This document shows, piece by piece, positions 23,908 through 31,923 of a stretch of 32,316 nt of DNA. How positions within the stretch are numbered: the first letter of the stretch is position 1; each line of letters begins with the position of its first letter. Both the position numbers and the translations under genes were made by a program. The DNA comes from Chlamydiales bacterium. Its GTDB lineage: Bacteria; Chlamydiota; Chlamydiia; Chlamydiales; JAAKFR01. The notes beneath the pieces were generated by a model. The model was not told the DNA's origin. It worked only from the letters and a program-made list of their open reading frames with translations, and did not search any database. The DNA lies in the NCBI GenBank assembly GCA_022601635.1, contig JAJACG010000014.1, positions 76,608 through 108,923 of the forward strand, written 5' to 3'.

Positions 23908-24272
23908 GAAGGGGCTACCTGCTCCACCTACCAAAGAAAGAGCGACGCGTCAGCACCCATCTGATCAAAGGTGTTCTTCTTGCTGTCGGTTTCCACCTAC
24001 TTTTTGCTCTTGTTTTCCATGTTGTCAGCCCAAAAGCATCAGATGAGCATCTACTACTGCGCCCCTCAACTGTTGAAGTGGATTTGGGAAGACGACAGCT
24101 GGCAAAGCTGGCTCCTGCTCCTATCAAAAATGACAAAGTCCCCTCTCTGTCTGATGTGACACCTGGCGCAATCTGCAGTATTGAAACTTACTGCGACTAT
24201 AACTGCTCTGCCCCTGACTTCTCAGAAATTGAGAGGCTAGACTATAAACCATTGGAGGTCAATTTTGATTGA
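23886..24272 (+). CDS. Short TonB/TolA-like single-span protein
   Basis: This 128-residue product sits where TonB or TolA would be expected after exbB-exbD. It has a basic cytoplasmic N-terminus (LLHLPKKERRVSTH) and one membrane span (LIKGVLLAVGFHLLFALVFHVV) containing the Ser/His-type polar face typical of TonB-like anchors. A short Pro/Lys-containing periplasmic stretch follows (KLAPAPIKNDKVPSLSD). The C-terminus is unlike TonB: about 45 residues with four cysteines (CSIETYCDYNC) and an acidic end. There is no recognisable beta-rich TonB C-terminal domain and no long Pro-Lys spacer, so it could not span the periplasm as normal TonB does. The neighbouring TPR protein may supply that reach. 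The call is based on position and topology. Confidence 0.65.
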   Translation: MLRFIRIGRGYLLHLPKKERRVSTHLIKGVLLAVGFHLLFALVFHVVSPKASDEHLLLRPSTVEVDLGRRQLAKLAPAPIKNDKVPSLSDVTPGAICSIETYCDYNCSAPDFSEIERLDYKPLEVNFD

Positions 24273-24279
24273 GGTTGAG

Positions 24280-24486
24280 ATGAGCACTGCCTTGATGTGC
24301 TACTTAGCGCTCTTTTTGATGATCTGCTTCACAGTTTGGATCCGCTCACACCAAAAGTCGCGTAAAAAGCTGCCTCTTCCCCAGAGGCAGCACCTGCGCT
24401 CTTGCGAGTATTGCCACTTCTCATATCTTGCTGAGGAACGCGTTTCCAAATGCCCGCAGTGCCATCACTTTAATGAGAGTAAGTAG
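24280..24486 (+). CDS. Small membrane protein with zinc-ribbon domain
   Basis: The product is about 68 residues: one N-terminal span (ALMCYLALFLMICFTVWI), a basic linker (RSHQKSRKKLPLPQRQH) and a zinc ribbon with paired cysteines (CEYCHFSYL ... CPQCHHF). ATG 24280 is preceded by GAGG at a good distance; a TTG at 24265 with GGAGG upstream would overlap the TonB-like gene and add five residues. It ends the TPR-exbB-exbD operon. The zinc ribbon should be cytoplasmic if the basic linker follows the positive-inside rule. Function unknown; it might be an assembly or regulatory factor for the motor complex, inferred from position only. Confidence 0.65.
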   Translation: MSTALMCYLALFLMICFTVWIRSHQKSRKKLPLPQRQHLRSCEYCHFSYLAEERVSKCPQCHHFNESK

Positions 24487-24490
24487 CCAT

Positions 24491-24512
24491 TTAGGGAAAC
24501 TCTGATTAACCG
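24491..24512. repeat. Remnant of a repeat-element left end
   Basis: TTAGGGAAACTCTGATTAAC resembles the left end and flank of copies B and D (TTTAGGGAGATACTGAaTAAC) with a few substitutions. Nothing of the element interior follows. It lies in the 36-base gap between the convergent exbD operon and glycosyltransferase operon. Confidence 0.5.
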
Positions 24513-24522
24513 ACCTAAACCT

Positions 24523-25422
24523 CTAATTGTCCACAATTTCCAGAATTTTCTGCGCGCGTTTTTCCCACGTATGCGCGCTCCAATCACCATCTACCCCTTC
24601 GGTCGCTTCCCACTGCCCTTGAGTATAGCCATCAACATAGCGATTTTGCGCCGTCACAACTTTGGCACCAGCGCTCCACGCATAGAGAATCCGCTCATGT
24701 AGCCCCGCCTTCTTATTCGGTGAACTATTGAGGACCAAACGAGACTTTGCAATGATCTGTAATGCCTCTTCAAAAGGCACAGGGTCATAAACCTGTGCAT
24801 TTGGGAGATATTTCTTCCACGGCCCATCTCCCCAAACCGAGAGTTTGGGAAATTGCTGGCAAAGCTTAATACGATCATACGCTCGAATGTAGCGATCCAC
24901 CTCCGTGTGCAGCGCTAAGTCGCGCACCTGATCAATCAAAACCGCATCGCCATAGAGAATCTTTCTAGATATCTCGAAGAGAAAGTCGCGATTGTGATGC
25001 TGCTGCCACTGCGCTTCAATCTTTTCCACATCGAGACAGGTGCCAAAAAAAACAGCATCAAACTCCTTGGGTTGAGGAGCAAGAGGATTAATCGCATGGG
25101 GCAAAAAATGAGCTGAAGCAAAGTTGGCATCATGCTCATCGATGCAGCTCAAGATGCCCTTGCAGGGGTGAGCGTAGAGCACAGAGTCGAGGGTGAAGGT
25201 AAAATGGGGAATATTCCAGGCGAGGCCGCGGATTGTAGCAAAAGAGAAGGTGAGATCGGGTGGATCATCGAGCATGTCATAGAGGGCGTGGTGGAAGTGG
25301 CCCTCTCCTACGTAGTGGCAGACAGCGCGCACGCCCATGCAATTGAACGCCTGTTGCAAATCACGCGCGAAGGTGCGCGTTGTGCCGTAGGGGTTATCAG
25401 CAACTAAGAGTGCAACTTTCAT
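24523..25422 (-). CDS. Glycosyltransferase-like protein, CgeB/GT4 type
   Basis: The 299-residue product looks like a CgeB-type, GT-B-fold transferase. The N-terminal half contains PDLTFSFATIRGLAWNIPHF and the C-terminal half has the donor-binding-type segment SRLVLNSSPNKKAGLHERIL with YAWSAGAKVVTAQN. It ends with a helix, HTWEKRAQKILEIVD, typical of this group. It is the last gene of a five-gene operon and overlaps the GT2 gene by 26 bases. Donor and acceptor are unknown. Cytosolic location is expected, as no membrane segment is present. It shares layout with the shorter product two genes upstream. Confidence 0.8.
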   Translation of the reverse strand: MKVALLVADNPYGTTRTFARDLQQAFNCMGVRAVCHYVGEGHFHHALYDMLDDPPDLTFSFATIRGLAWNIPHFTFTLDSVLYAHPCKGILSCIDEHDANFASAHFLPHAINPLAPQPKEFDAVFFGTCLDVEKIEAQWQQHHNRDFLFEISRKILYGDAVLIDQVRDLALHTEVDRYIRAYDRIKLCQQFPKLSVWGDGPWKKYLPNAQVYDPVPFEEALQIIAKSRLVLNSSPNKKAGLHERILYAWSAGAKVVTAQNRYVDGYTQGQWEATEGVDGDWSAHTWEKRAQKILEIVDN

Positions 25423-26146
25423 TTGCCACCAGGTGGGGGTGTGTCAGCTTCATGACAAAGCGTGGAATCATATATTGCGGATGGATCACGGAGGCATTGC
25501 TGTCATGAATCACTTTGAGCACCACGCCGTCGCGATCGGGGTGAGCAACAATGCGCCTGCCCTTGCAAGCTGAAAAAAAGGCGCGATCTTCGCCAAGATC
25601 GCAGTCTAAAAAGGAGTACGTTTGGGCCAAATCTTTTCTATAGGCGAAGGTAAAGCCATAGCCTGTCACATCCTCTTGCTTACACTCTTTGCCAAAGTCC
25701 ATCTCACGAATGCGCGCTCCTACAATAGGATTGATAGCCATTCGTCTGGGGGCTGCCACCTCACTGTCCCAATAGAAGTATTGGCGTGACCCCTCATGAT
25801 AGGCAAAAAAGGAGGGAATATAAAAGAGATCAGCAGAACTCAGAGCAGAGCGAACCAGCTCCAAATAGTCTATCGAGTAGATGTCATCATCATCTAGGTG
25901 AGCGATCAGGGAGTGCTCAGCTTTTTCGATCAGAAGATTGCGCCTCTTTCCAATACTCTTGCGCTCCATGTCGTGGATATAGACAACTCTGGGGTCTTTA
26001 CAGAGCTGAAGATCCTTGCAAGGACGGAGCGAGCAGTCATAGATGAGCCACTGCCAACTATTGAGGGTTTGATTGCGCAGCTGGTGATAGAGATTTAACA
26101 GCCGTTCAGGACGCTCTTCTGTTGGCGTAATCACAGAGATAGACAT
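25397..26146 (-). CDS. Family 2 glycosyltransferase
   Basis: The 249-residue protein has a GT-A fold start (MSISVITPTEERPERLLNLY), where the first strand and basic loop bind the nucleotide. The metal-binding acidic motif is AHLDDDDIYSIDYLE, and the later region has VTGYGFTFAYRKDL and the acidic LGEDRAFF, in the position of the catalytic ED motif. No membrane segments, so it probably acts on a cytosolic or membrane-surface acceptor. It overlaps the genes on both sides (16 and 26 bases). Sugar specificity cannot be read from the sequence. Confidence 0.88.
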   Translation of the reverse strand: MSISVITPTEERPERLLNLYHQLRNQTLNSWQWLIYDCSLRPCKDLQLCKDPRVVYIHDMERKSIGKRRNLLIEKAEHSLIAHLDDDDIYSIDYLELVRSALSSADLFYIPSFFAYHEGSRQYFYWDSEVAAPRRMAINPIVGARIREMDFGKECKQEDVTGYGFTFAYRKDLAQTYSFLDCDLGEDRAFFSACKGRRIVAHPDRDGVVLKVIHDSNASVIHPQYMIPRFVMKLTHPHLVANESCTLSC

Positions 26147-26760
26147 TTGAGAAGTTCCTCCGTTTTAACCCGCCAACTATGCTCCTCTAAAAACTTTTTG
26201 GTCAACTCCTGCCTTCCTAAAAAAGACCTTTGGCTTAGCCCTATGACGCGCTGCATCTCTTCTAGGGGCAGTTTCGCATGCAGATGCACATTGCGTGGCA
26301 GGCGCAAGAACCAATCTCTGCCTCGATGCTTCCCAAACAGATCAACTCGCCCCTCAAATGAGTTGATAAAATCAAAGGTGGTCTCATCAAGATCTACAAA
26401 AAGCGCCGTCTCAAAGAGTTTTCGTGTAGAAAGAGTGGCTTCGATAGGAAAGGGTAGATGGTGAACTCCCTCTAGCTTTTCATAGAAGCCCACTTCACAG
26501 AGCTTGCTCTGTAGCAGATGATCTAGTGAATCTAGGGAGTCTCGTTCCCAGTGGAAGTGTGGAATATTCAAAATGTCGCACAAAGGGGTTGCCCAGCCAA
26601 GCAGATCGTCAAAAGCGAGTGTCCAATCAGGCCTTTTGGCGCGCACCTCATAGAGATAGCTACCGAGATCCCCAATGAGTTGACAGCTCACCCCTAAACT
26701 TTTTAACTCCTTGTGTAATCTCTTCGCTTCAAAGCTGTTGCTTAGGATGTCAATCTGCAT
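26131..26760 (-). CDS. Shortened CgeB-like glycosyltransferase relative
   Basis: The 209-residue product matches the outline of the CgeB-like protein at 24523-25422: WTLAFDDLLGWATPL with NIPHFHWERDS in the first half, NVHLHAKLPLEEMQRVIGLSQ in the second, and a terminal helix EEHSWRVKTEELLK. What is missing is the donor-binding stretch between these last two parts (the region holding AGLHERIL and the YAWSAGAKVV segment in the longer protein). The frame is open and the gene is embedded in the operon with overlaps at both ends, so it is probably expressed. It may be catalytically dead, an accessory subunit, or a divergent enzyme. Similarity to the neighbour is judged by eye. Confidence 0.65.
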   Translation of the reverse strand: MQIDILSNSFEAKRLHKELKSLGVSCQLIGDLGSYLYEVRAKRPDWTLAFDDLLGWATPLCDILNIPHFHWERDSLDSLDHLLQSKLCEVGFYEKLEGVHHLPFPIEATLSTRKLFETALFVDLDETTFDFINSFEGRVDLFGKHRGRDWFLRLPRNVHLHAKLPLEEMQRVIGLSQRSFLGRQELTKKFLEEHSWRVKTEELLKCLSL

Positions 26761-27689
26761 CGCAGCTCCTTGGGTGGGATGTCAGCAAAGCAGTCGTTAT
26801 AGAGCTGCTGCCTTGCATCACTCGATCCTTCATTTTCTAGCTGGCTAAAGATATTGCCCTCTTCGATCTTGTGTCCGCAAGGAAGCAGTTTGGGGTCTAC
26901 ACTATCGGCCATAAAAAAGAGGGGGCGATCAAATTTTAGAAAGTCGTAGGCCACTGAGGAGAAGTCTCCGATGTAGAGATCGATCTGCTCTAAGATGGGA
27001 TAGACCCACGGTGTTTGCGGTAAAAAGAAGATGCGTTCATTTTCGCTATAGCGCAGCTGCAGCTCCTCCACCTTTTTTGGCTGTAGCAAAAATGTATAGG
27101 GATGCAGCTTGACAATGACCGTATACCCCTCGGGCACATCATCCAGTAGCCTGTGGCAACTATTGAAAAAGGGTGAGCTATCCGTTGCATCAGCAAAGCT
27201 CCAGGTAGGAGCATAGAGAATCTTCTTTCCATCACCTGGCAGCTGCAACGCAAAATGGTCGCGGTATTTCTCAAAGTAGTGCCATCTATAGTTACCGCAA
27301 AAGATGCGCTCTTTGAGAGGGACGCGCTTTTCTTGGAAGAACTGCTCCATGTAGCTTCCGTAGAGCAAAACGAGATCTTCATCAACAAAGCGTTCTGCCC
27401 AAAAGGCGTTACGACTCTTATTGGAATTTCCATGAAGGCCACAAATTGAGCGACACTTTTTCTGAAGCAGCTCATTACCAAATAAAAAGGCCTCTTCATG
27501 CAGCCTATAGGGCTCTACATAGAGCAGAGTGTCTGCCTTTTGCAGAGAGTCAACTCTCTTTACATTGGGGTAGGGAATATCTGGCAGGCCTGGTGCGTAG
27601 ATTGGAATATTGAGCAGATCTGTGAGTGGGATCAGATGATCCAAAAAGGAGCTGTGTGAGCCAGCAATGACTGCAACACTAGAGCTCAT
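26742..27689 (-). CDS. CDP-glycerol:poly(glycerophosphate) transferase-like protein
   Basis: The 315-residue product shows motifs of the teichoic-acid Glyphos_transf family: KKILYAPTWSFADAT, YTVIVKLHPYTF, and DLYIGDFSSVAYDFLKFDRP near the C-terminus, which in TagF-like enzymes bind the CDP-alcohol donor. An early CGLHGNSNKSR segment is also typical. Family members transfer glycerol- or ribitol-phosphate, or make related phosphodiester-linked glycans. The start at 27689 is fixed by AGGAGAG five bases upstream; longer in-frame starts lie inside the upstream gene. It overlaps the GT4 gene by 11 bases. A role in surface or capsule-like polymer is inferred from family; Chlamydiota are not known for teichoic acids, so the acceptor is open. 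Confidence 0.8.
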   Translation of the reverse strand: MSSSVAVIAGSHSSFLDHLIPLTDLLNIPIYAPGLPDIPYPNVKRVDSLQKADTLLYVEPYRLHEEAFLFGNELLQKKCRSICGLHGNSNKSRNAFWAERFVDEDLVLLYGSYMEQFFQEKRVPLKERIFCGNYRWHYFEKYRDHFALQLPGDGKKILYAPTWSFADATDSSPFFNSCHRLLDDVPEGYTVIVKLHPYTFLLQPKKVEELQLRYSENERIFFLPQTPWVYPILEQIDLYIGDFSSVAYDFLKFDRPLFFMADSVDPKLLPCGHKIEEGNIFSQLENEGSSDARQQLYNDCFADIPPKELRCRLTS

Positions 27690-28818
27690 ACTCTCTCCTA
27701 TCTTCATCAAACTGTTTGGCGATTGTCTCCTTGTCGGCAAAAAGCAGCGCTTTTCGCTTGTGAGCAAGATCTTCATGGAAGCGTCTTCTGGCCAAAGTTT
27801 GTGCCCGTTTACCCCACTCTTCGCGCAACTTCTTGTGAGAAACAAGCGCCTCCAATGCTCCCTCTACTGCATCAATATTGGGCACCTGGTAATAAAGCTG
27901 ACCCGGATGATCTTCTGGTTCCGCTTCCACCAAGTAGGCACCATCTTTGAAGAGGTAGGGATTGGTGGAGGCGTTGAGCGCAATGACTGGCTTGCCCATG
28001 CCGAGCATTTCAGTGATCACATTGCTACCCGCCTCAGATCCTGATAGTTGCAAACAGATATCAAAACGGCTGTAGGAGCGCAAAACCTGAGGGTAAGGAA
28101 CAAGATCAGGCTCAAAGTGGAACCAGTCAGCCTCCTCATAGTGGTCTAGCATGGTGCGAAAACGCTTTTGATACTCTGGATCTGTGGTCGCCTTCTCAAA
28201 ATCGCCCATCAAAATGACCTCTATAGGATGACGATCTGCAATACGACGGCACGCCTCTAGGGCGTACTCACAATTTTTCCCTCTCTCAATCCTAGAGACA
28301 ATACCGATGGTGATCTTGCCACCCTCTGGCTTTTTATAATTTTCCGCCTCTTTGGGGTAGTAGTGTGGAAAGAGAAGCATCTTATTCTTTGGAATGCCAT
28401 AGGCCAACGCACGGGAATTGGCGAGAAAGGATTCTGTGAGAAGCAGATCTGCTCCTTCATAGAGAAGGGGCAGTACGCGCTCATTTCTATGGTGGACATA
28501 GAATTTCGAGATGAGTCGATGTTTTTTGGAAATTCCTGTGGCATAAAGAGCGGCTAAACTTTGGCAAAAGCTGAGCAGCAGAACCTCTTTCGTTTCGATT
28601 TTGGGTATCTGGATCAGATCATTCATCATCTGATGACCGCCATCAGCCAATGCGTAGTTGAGTCTCGCCATGCTATCGTAGCGACCATCAAGCAATTGGA
28701 ACACATCTTCAACCCTCTTGACGTTTAGAAGATGAGAGAATTTTTGCACCTGAATACTCTCGCCTCCTTTGTGAGTTTGGCTGTGGCCGATGATTGTGAT
28801 GGCATGTTTCTTGCTCAT
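27679..28818 (-). CDS. Family 4 glycosyltransferase
   Basis: This 379-residue GT-B transferase is the first gene of the operon. The N-terminal half has the acceptor-side glycine loop GHSQTHKGGESIQ. The C-terminal half carries the GT4 donor domain: ITIGIVSRIERGKNCEYALEA, the VILMGDFEK strand, and SGSEAGSNVITEMLGMGKPV with the conserved EX7E pattern (EAGSNVITE). It ends in a helical tail rich in Arg and Lys. No signal or membrane span. The ATG is 12 bases from the divergent Yip1-family start, so the promoters of the two genes must overlap each other's coding regions. Sugar specificity is unknown. Confidence 0.9.
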   Translation of the reverse strand: MSKKHAITIIGHSQTHKGGESIQVQKFSHLLNVKRVEDVFQLLDGRYDSMARLNYALADGGHQMMNDLIQIPKIETKEVLLLSFCQSLAALYATGISKKHRLISKFYVHHRNERVLPLLYEGADLLLTESFLANSRALAYGIPKNKMLLFPHYYPKEAENYKKPEGGKITIGIVSRIERGKNCEYALEACRRIADRHPIEVILMGDFEKATTDPEYQKRFRTMLDHYEEADWFHFEPDLVPYPQVLRSYSRFDICLQLSGSEAGSNVITEMLGMGKPVIALNASTNPYLFKDGAYLVEAEPEDHPGQLYYQVPNIDAVEGALEALVSHKKLREEWGKRAQTLARRRFHEDLAHKRKALLFADKETIAKQFDEDRREYEL

Positions 28819-28830
28819 CTCTCAACTGTA

Positions 28831-29430
28831 ATGGAAAAGGAAAAATCTCACAATTGGTGGCTTTTGATTTGGGTTGCACCGCGCACTTGCTTGAGGCACT
28901 TGCTTGAGCAGGGGCGGATGCGTGTAGCGCTCTATCTAGCCATAATCGCTGGTTTGATCAATGGCTTTTCATCGCTTTTGGTTGGCTGGTCAAAATATGC
29001 TGAGCTCTCGCGCTTTGGGCAGTTTAGCGTCATCATCTCGGAGCTTGTGATCGCAGTCCTCTTTGTGATCGTCTATCTCTATCTGGTGAGCTGGGTCTAC
29101 CGTTTAGCGGGCAGCTGGCTCAAAGGGACTGGTGATTACAAGAGGGTGAAGACAGCTGTTGGCTGCAGTCTCTACCCCTGGTGTGTAACAGGTGTTGTAG
29201 GCACATTGATCTTCCTAGCACAAAATCCCTTGGCACAGAGAGTACTGAGTATTCTCTACTTTGTTCTGGCAATCTGGTCATTCATCATTTTCTTAAAGCT
29301 ATTGGCTGAAGCGCACCACTTCTCATCGTGGCGTGCCCTGGCTAGCTTTATGATTGTGTTACTGATCGTGATTGCGATTGGGCTGATTGTTCGCGGGACT
29401 TTGACGCTGTTTAAAGGTGCTGCTACCTAG
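28831..29430 (+). CDS. Yip1-family polytopic membrane protein
   Basis: The 199-residue product begins with a short cytosolic segment holding the typical WWLLIWVAPRTCLRHLLEQG motif (a P-R-T element before TM1). About five hydrophobic spans follow, including VALYLAIIAGLINGFSSLLV and SVIISELVIAVLFVIVYLYL. This matches the bacterial YIP1 domain family (PF04893 type), whose role in bacteria is poorly known. The ATG at 28831 is preferred; an in-frame ATG at 28804 would overlap the divergent transferase start. Its 3' end overlaps the convergent typA gene by 8 bases. No ribosome-binding site is evident. Confidence 0.75.
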   Translation: MEKEKSHNWWLLIWVAPRTCLRHLLEQGRMRVALYLAIIAGLINGFSSLLVGWSKYAELSRFGQFSVIISELVIAVLFVIVYLYLVSWVYRLAGSWLKGTGDYKRVKTAVGCSLYPWCVTGVVGTLIFLAQNPLAQRVLSILYFVLAIWSFIIFLKLLAEAHHFSSWRALASFMIVLLIVIAIGLIVRGTLTLFKGAAT

Positions 29431-31231
29431 AGGCGCGTTTACGATCTGTCTCGCCAAGTACCTGTTTGCGAAGACGAATCGATTTTGGTGTCACCTCTAC
29501 CCACTCATCATTCTCGATGAAGTTGATCGACTCTTCCAGAGTAATCACACGTGGGGGGGTGAGCAAAATACTCTCATCTTTTCCGGAGGCACGCACATTA
29601 GTCAGCTGCTTACCCTTAATGATATTAACCATCAAGTCGTTGTCTCTGCTGTGTTCACCAACAATCATGCCCTCATAGACCTCATCACCCGGCTTAACAA
29701 ATAGAACACCGCGCTTTTGAATTGTATTGCAGGCATAGCCATTGACCTGTCCTGGTCCCATTGAAATCAATACACCCTGCTTTCTAGAAGGAATCTCTCC
29801 TTTCCATGGTGCATAGTGATCATAGATCGAAGTGACAATGGCCAAACCACGGCTCAATGTCATCAATTCGCTGCGTAAGCCAATTAGGCCGCGTGTTGGA
29901 ACAAAGAAGTCGATGCGTGAGATTCCATGCTCATTGTTCTCAAGGTGCTGCATCTCACCTTTGCGAAGACAGACCTCTTCAATGATCGCTCCGGAATATT
30001 CAGTAGGTACCTCAATGTGTACCTGCTCGATCGGCTCTTGCTTTTGGCCATCAATCTGCTTGATGATAACCTGTGGCTTAGAAACGACAAACTCAAAACC
30101 CTCTCTTCGCATTGCTTCCATCAAAACCGCTAGATGAAGTTCTCCTCTTCCAGCTACTTCAATCTTATCAGATCCCTTCTCTTCAATACCAAGCGTCACA
30201 TTCGAGCGTTTTTCTTGCAAAAGGCGCTCACGGATCTTATTCATAGTAACATGCTTGCCCTCCCTTCCTGCGAAAGGCCCGCTATTGACCATAAAATTGA
30301 TCGAAAGCGTAGGCTCTTCGATAGTAATAGGAGGAAGAGTTGCTTGATTGGTAGGAGCGCACAGAACATCACCAATTGTTACATCTTCAACACCTGAGAG
30401 TGTGACAATATCACCGACTCCCGCCTCTTGAAGCTCCACCTTTTGCAATCCATGGTGGCCATCAATCTTCACAATCTTAAAGTTTTGGCGGTTGCCTTGA
30501 TGGTCGATGCGCACAAGTGGATCACCTTTTTTGGCTACGCCCGCTGAAATACGACCGCACGCCTGACGTCCTAAGTAGCTGTCGTAATCAATGGTTGCCG
30601 CTTGCATCAATAGAGGAGCATCCTTGTCACCCTCAGGTGCTGGAACATGCTCAACAATCATATCAAAAAGCGGACCCAAATTGTCACGAGGATCATCTAG
30701 CTTGCGCATCGCAAAGCCGTCTAGACCTGAAGCGTAGCAATACTCAAAATCGAGCTGCTCATCTGTTGCTCCAAGCTCCACGAAAAGGTCGAAAGTCATG
30801 TTGATAGCATTCTCAGGATCCGCACCTGGGCGATCGATCTTGTTTAGAACAACGATTGGCTTAAGTCCCGCTGCGAGTGCCTTCTTCAAGACAAAGCGCG
30901 TTTGTGGCATCGGCCCCTCTTTAGCATCAACAAGTAGAAGGACTGAGTTGACCATGATCAAGACACGCTCTACCTCACCAGAGAAGTCAGCGTGGCCTGG
31001 AGTATCAATGATATTGATCTTATAATCTTTGTAGAAGACAGATGTATTCTTGGAGAAAATAGTAATCCCACGCTCTCGTTCTTGGTCATAGCTATCCATA
31101 ACTCTATCTGGCACCTTCTCATGGTCTGCAAAGACCTGAGATTGCTGCAAAAGAGAGTCCATTAGAGTGGTTTTGCCGTGGTCAATGTGGGCGATGATTG
31201 CAATATTTCTGATTTTATCCTTCTCAAACAT
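29423..31231 (-). CDS. typA: Ribosome-associated translational GTPase TypA/BipA
   Basis: TypA/BipA is an EF-G-like GTPase that binds the ribosome and supports 50S assembly and stress adaptation. The 602-residue product has all G motifs: AHIDHGKTT (G1), RERGITI (G2), DTPGHADF (G3), VLNKIDRP (G4) and a G5-like YASG. Domain II and the EF-G-like domains III and V follow, with the TypA-specific C-terminal part ([48 protein letters not shown]). The start at 31231 matches the family N-terminus ([15 protein letters not shown]); ATG 31243 in frame is the alternative. It overlaps the convergent Yip1-family gene by 8 bases and diverges from a small membrane-protein gene. Confidence 0.95.
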   Translation of the reverse strand: MFEKDKIRNIAIIAHIDHGKTTLMDSLLQQSQVFADHEKVPDRVMDSYDQERERGITIFSKNTSVFYKDYKINIIDTPGHADFSGEVERVLIMVNSVLLLVDAKEGPMPQTRFVLKKALAAGLKPIVVLNKIDRPGADPENAINMTFDLFVELGATDEQLDFEYCYASGLDGFAMRKLDDPRDNLGPLFDMIVEHVPAPEGDKDAPLLMQAATIDYDSYLGRQACGRISAGVAKKGDPLVRIDHQGNRQNFKIVKIDGHHGLQKVELQEAGVGDIVTLSGVEDVTIGDVLCAPTNQATLPPITIEEPTLSINFMVNSGPFAGREGKHVTMNKIRERLLQEKRSNVTLGIEEKGSDKIEVAGRGELHLAVLMEAMRREGFEFVVSKPQVIIKQIDGQKQEPIEQVHIEVPTEYSGAIIEEVCLRKGEMQHLENNEHGISRIDFFVPTRGLIGLRSELMTLSRGLAIVTSIYDHYAPWKGEIPSRKQGVLISMGPGQVNGYACNTIQKRGVLFVKPGDEVYEGMIVGEHSRDNDLMVNIIKGKQLTNVRASGKDESILLTPPRVITLEESINFIENDEWVEVTPKSIRLRKQVLGETDRKRASR

Positions 31232-31310
31232 GCCAAAGAGCATACAGTATCATAGGATTAAAGCATATTTCTTAATCTCAAATTTATAGAAATAAGGTAA
31301 AATATTTATT

Positions 31311-31583
31311 ATGAGTTATGTACCACTAGATATTCGTGCAAATTATGAGCAGCGTTCTGATGTATGGGATAGCCGTGCTGCTCGATTTATTGGACTTGGT
31401 GGTGCTTTTGCGCTCTTTTGTATAGTGACAACTTGGTTTGGTTGGGGTCGGTTGCATAATCATACTGCATGGGTGGAGAGGAGCAAGTCAATAACGGTGA
31501 TTCCGCTAGCTGCAGCAGCTGTCTGTTTGATTGCTAAGCGTCGTTTTGATCAGAAGGTAAAAGGCAAAGAGTTTTGGGGTTAG
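31311..31583 (+). CDS. Small two-span membrane protein of unknown function
   Basis: The 90-residue product has a charged N-terminus (MSYVPLDIRANYEQRSDVWD), a span at about residues 27-45 (IGLGGAFALFCIVTTWFGW), a short polar loop and a second span at about 61-74 (ITVIPLAAAAVCLIA), ending in a basic tail (KRRFDQKVKGKEFWG). Topology should put both ends in the cytoplasm. The upstream region is AT-rich with a weak AAGG about 20 bases from the ATG. It lies between divergent typA and the convergent rRNA operon, whose terminator begins 54 bases after its stop. No family recognised. Confidence 0.6.
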   Translation: MSYVPLDIRANYEQRSDVWDSRAARFIGLGGAFALFCIVTTWFGWGRLHNHTAWVERSKSITVIPLAAAAVCLIAKRRFDQKVKGKEFWG

Positions 31584-31636
31584 TAGGAATTAGCATTCTT
31601 ACCTAAGGTCTAACCATTCACACATTGATTGAGTGC

Positions 31637-31670
31637 AAAAAAAAGGTCGTTCCAGCGAACTGGAACGACC
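31637..31670 (-). terminator. Rho-independent terminator of the rRNA operon
   Basis: An 11-bp perfect stem, GGTCGTTCCAG with CTGGAACGACC around a CGAA tetraloop, lies just beyond the 5S gene. On the minus strand it is followed by eight T residues (A-run 31637-31644). Confidence 0.9.
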
Positions 31671-31680
31671 GTGAAAAAAA

Positions 31681-31795
31681 CTTGGCAGCGTCCTACTCTC
31701 CCATACTCTTGCGCATAGTACCATCGGCGATAGAGGGCTTGACTTCTGAGTTCGGAATGGGATCAGGTATACCCCCTCTTCTATAACCACCAAGA
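31681..31795 (-). rRNA. rrf: 5S ribosomal RNA
   Basis: Read on the minus strand it begins TCTTGGTGGTTATAGAAG and contains the universal CCCATTCCGAACTCAGAAG loop, the GCCGATGGTACTATG region and ends AGAGTAGGACGCTGCCAAG, with the two ends pairing (CTTGG/CCAAG). About 115 bases, the normal size. It follows 23S in the usual order and precedes a strong terminator. Confidence 0.95.
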
Positions 31796-31877
31796 AAAGA
31801 TGTAATCAAAATAAGACAAGGGCTTCTTACTTAATCTAAATGACGCTTGAGAATTCAAACTTCATGTAGCACTAAAA

Positions 31878-31918
31878 GACCACTCCTACAAGCTATTCGC
31901 TTGTAGATATGATAAAAG

Positions 31919-31923
<5 letters not shown>
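31878..31923 (-). other. Processing stem at the 23S 3' end / 23S-5S spacer
   Basis: GACCACT (31878-31884) pairs with AGTGGTC (31917-31923) around an inner 8-bp hairpin, CTACAAGC with GCTTGTAG. The outer pairing reaches the expected 3' end of 23S, which fits an RNase-processed spacer structure. The rest of the 31796-31877 spacer shows no gene. Confidence 0.5.

Noticed and set aside
31584-31636. tRNA or small RNA between the small membrane protein and the rRNA terminator
   Set aside because: No cloverleaf or stable hairpin apart from the rRNA terminator itself.
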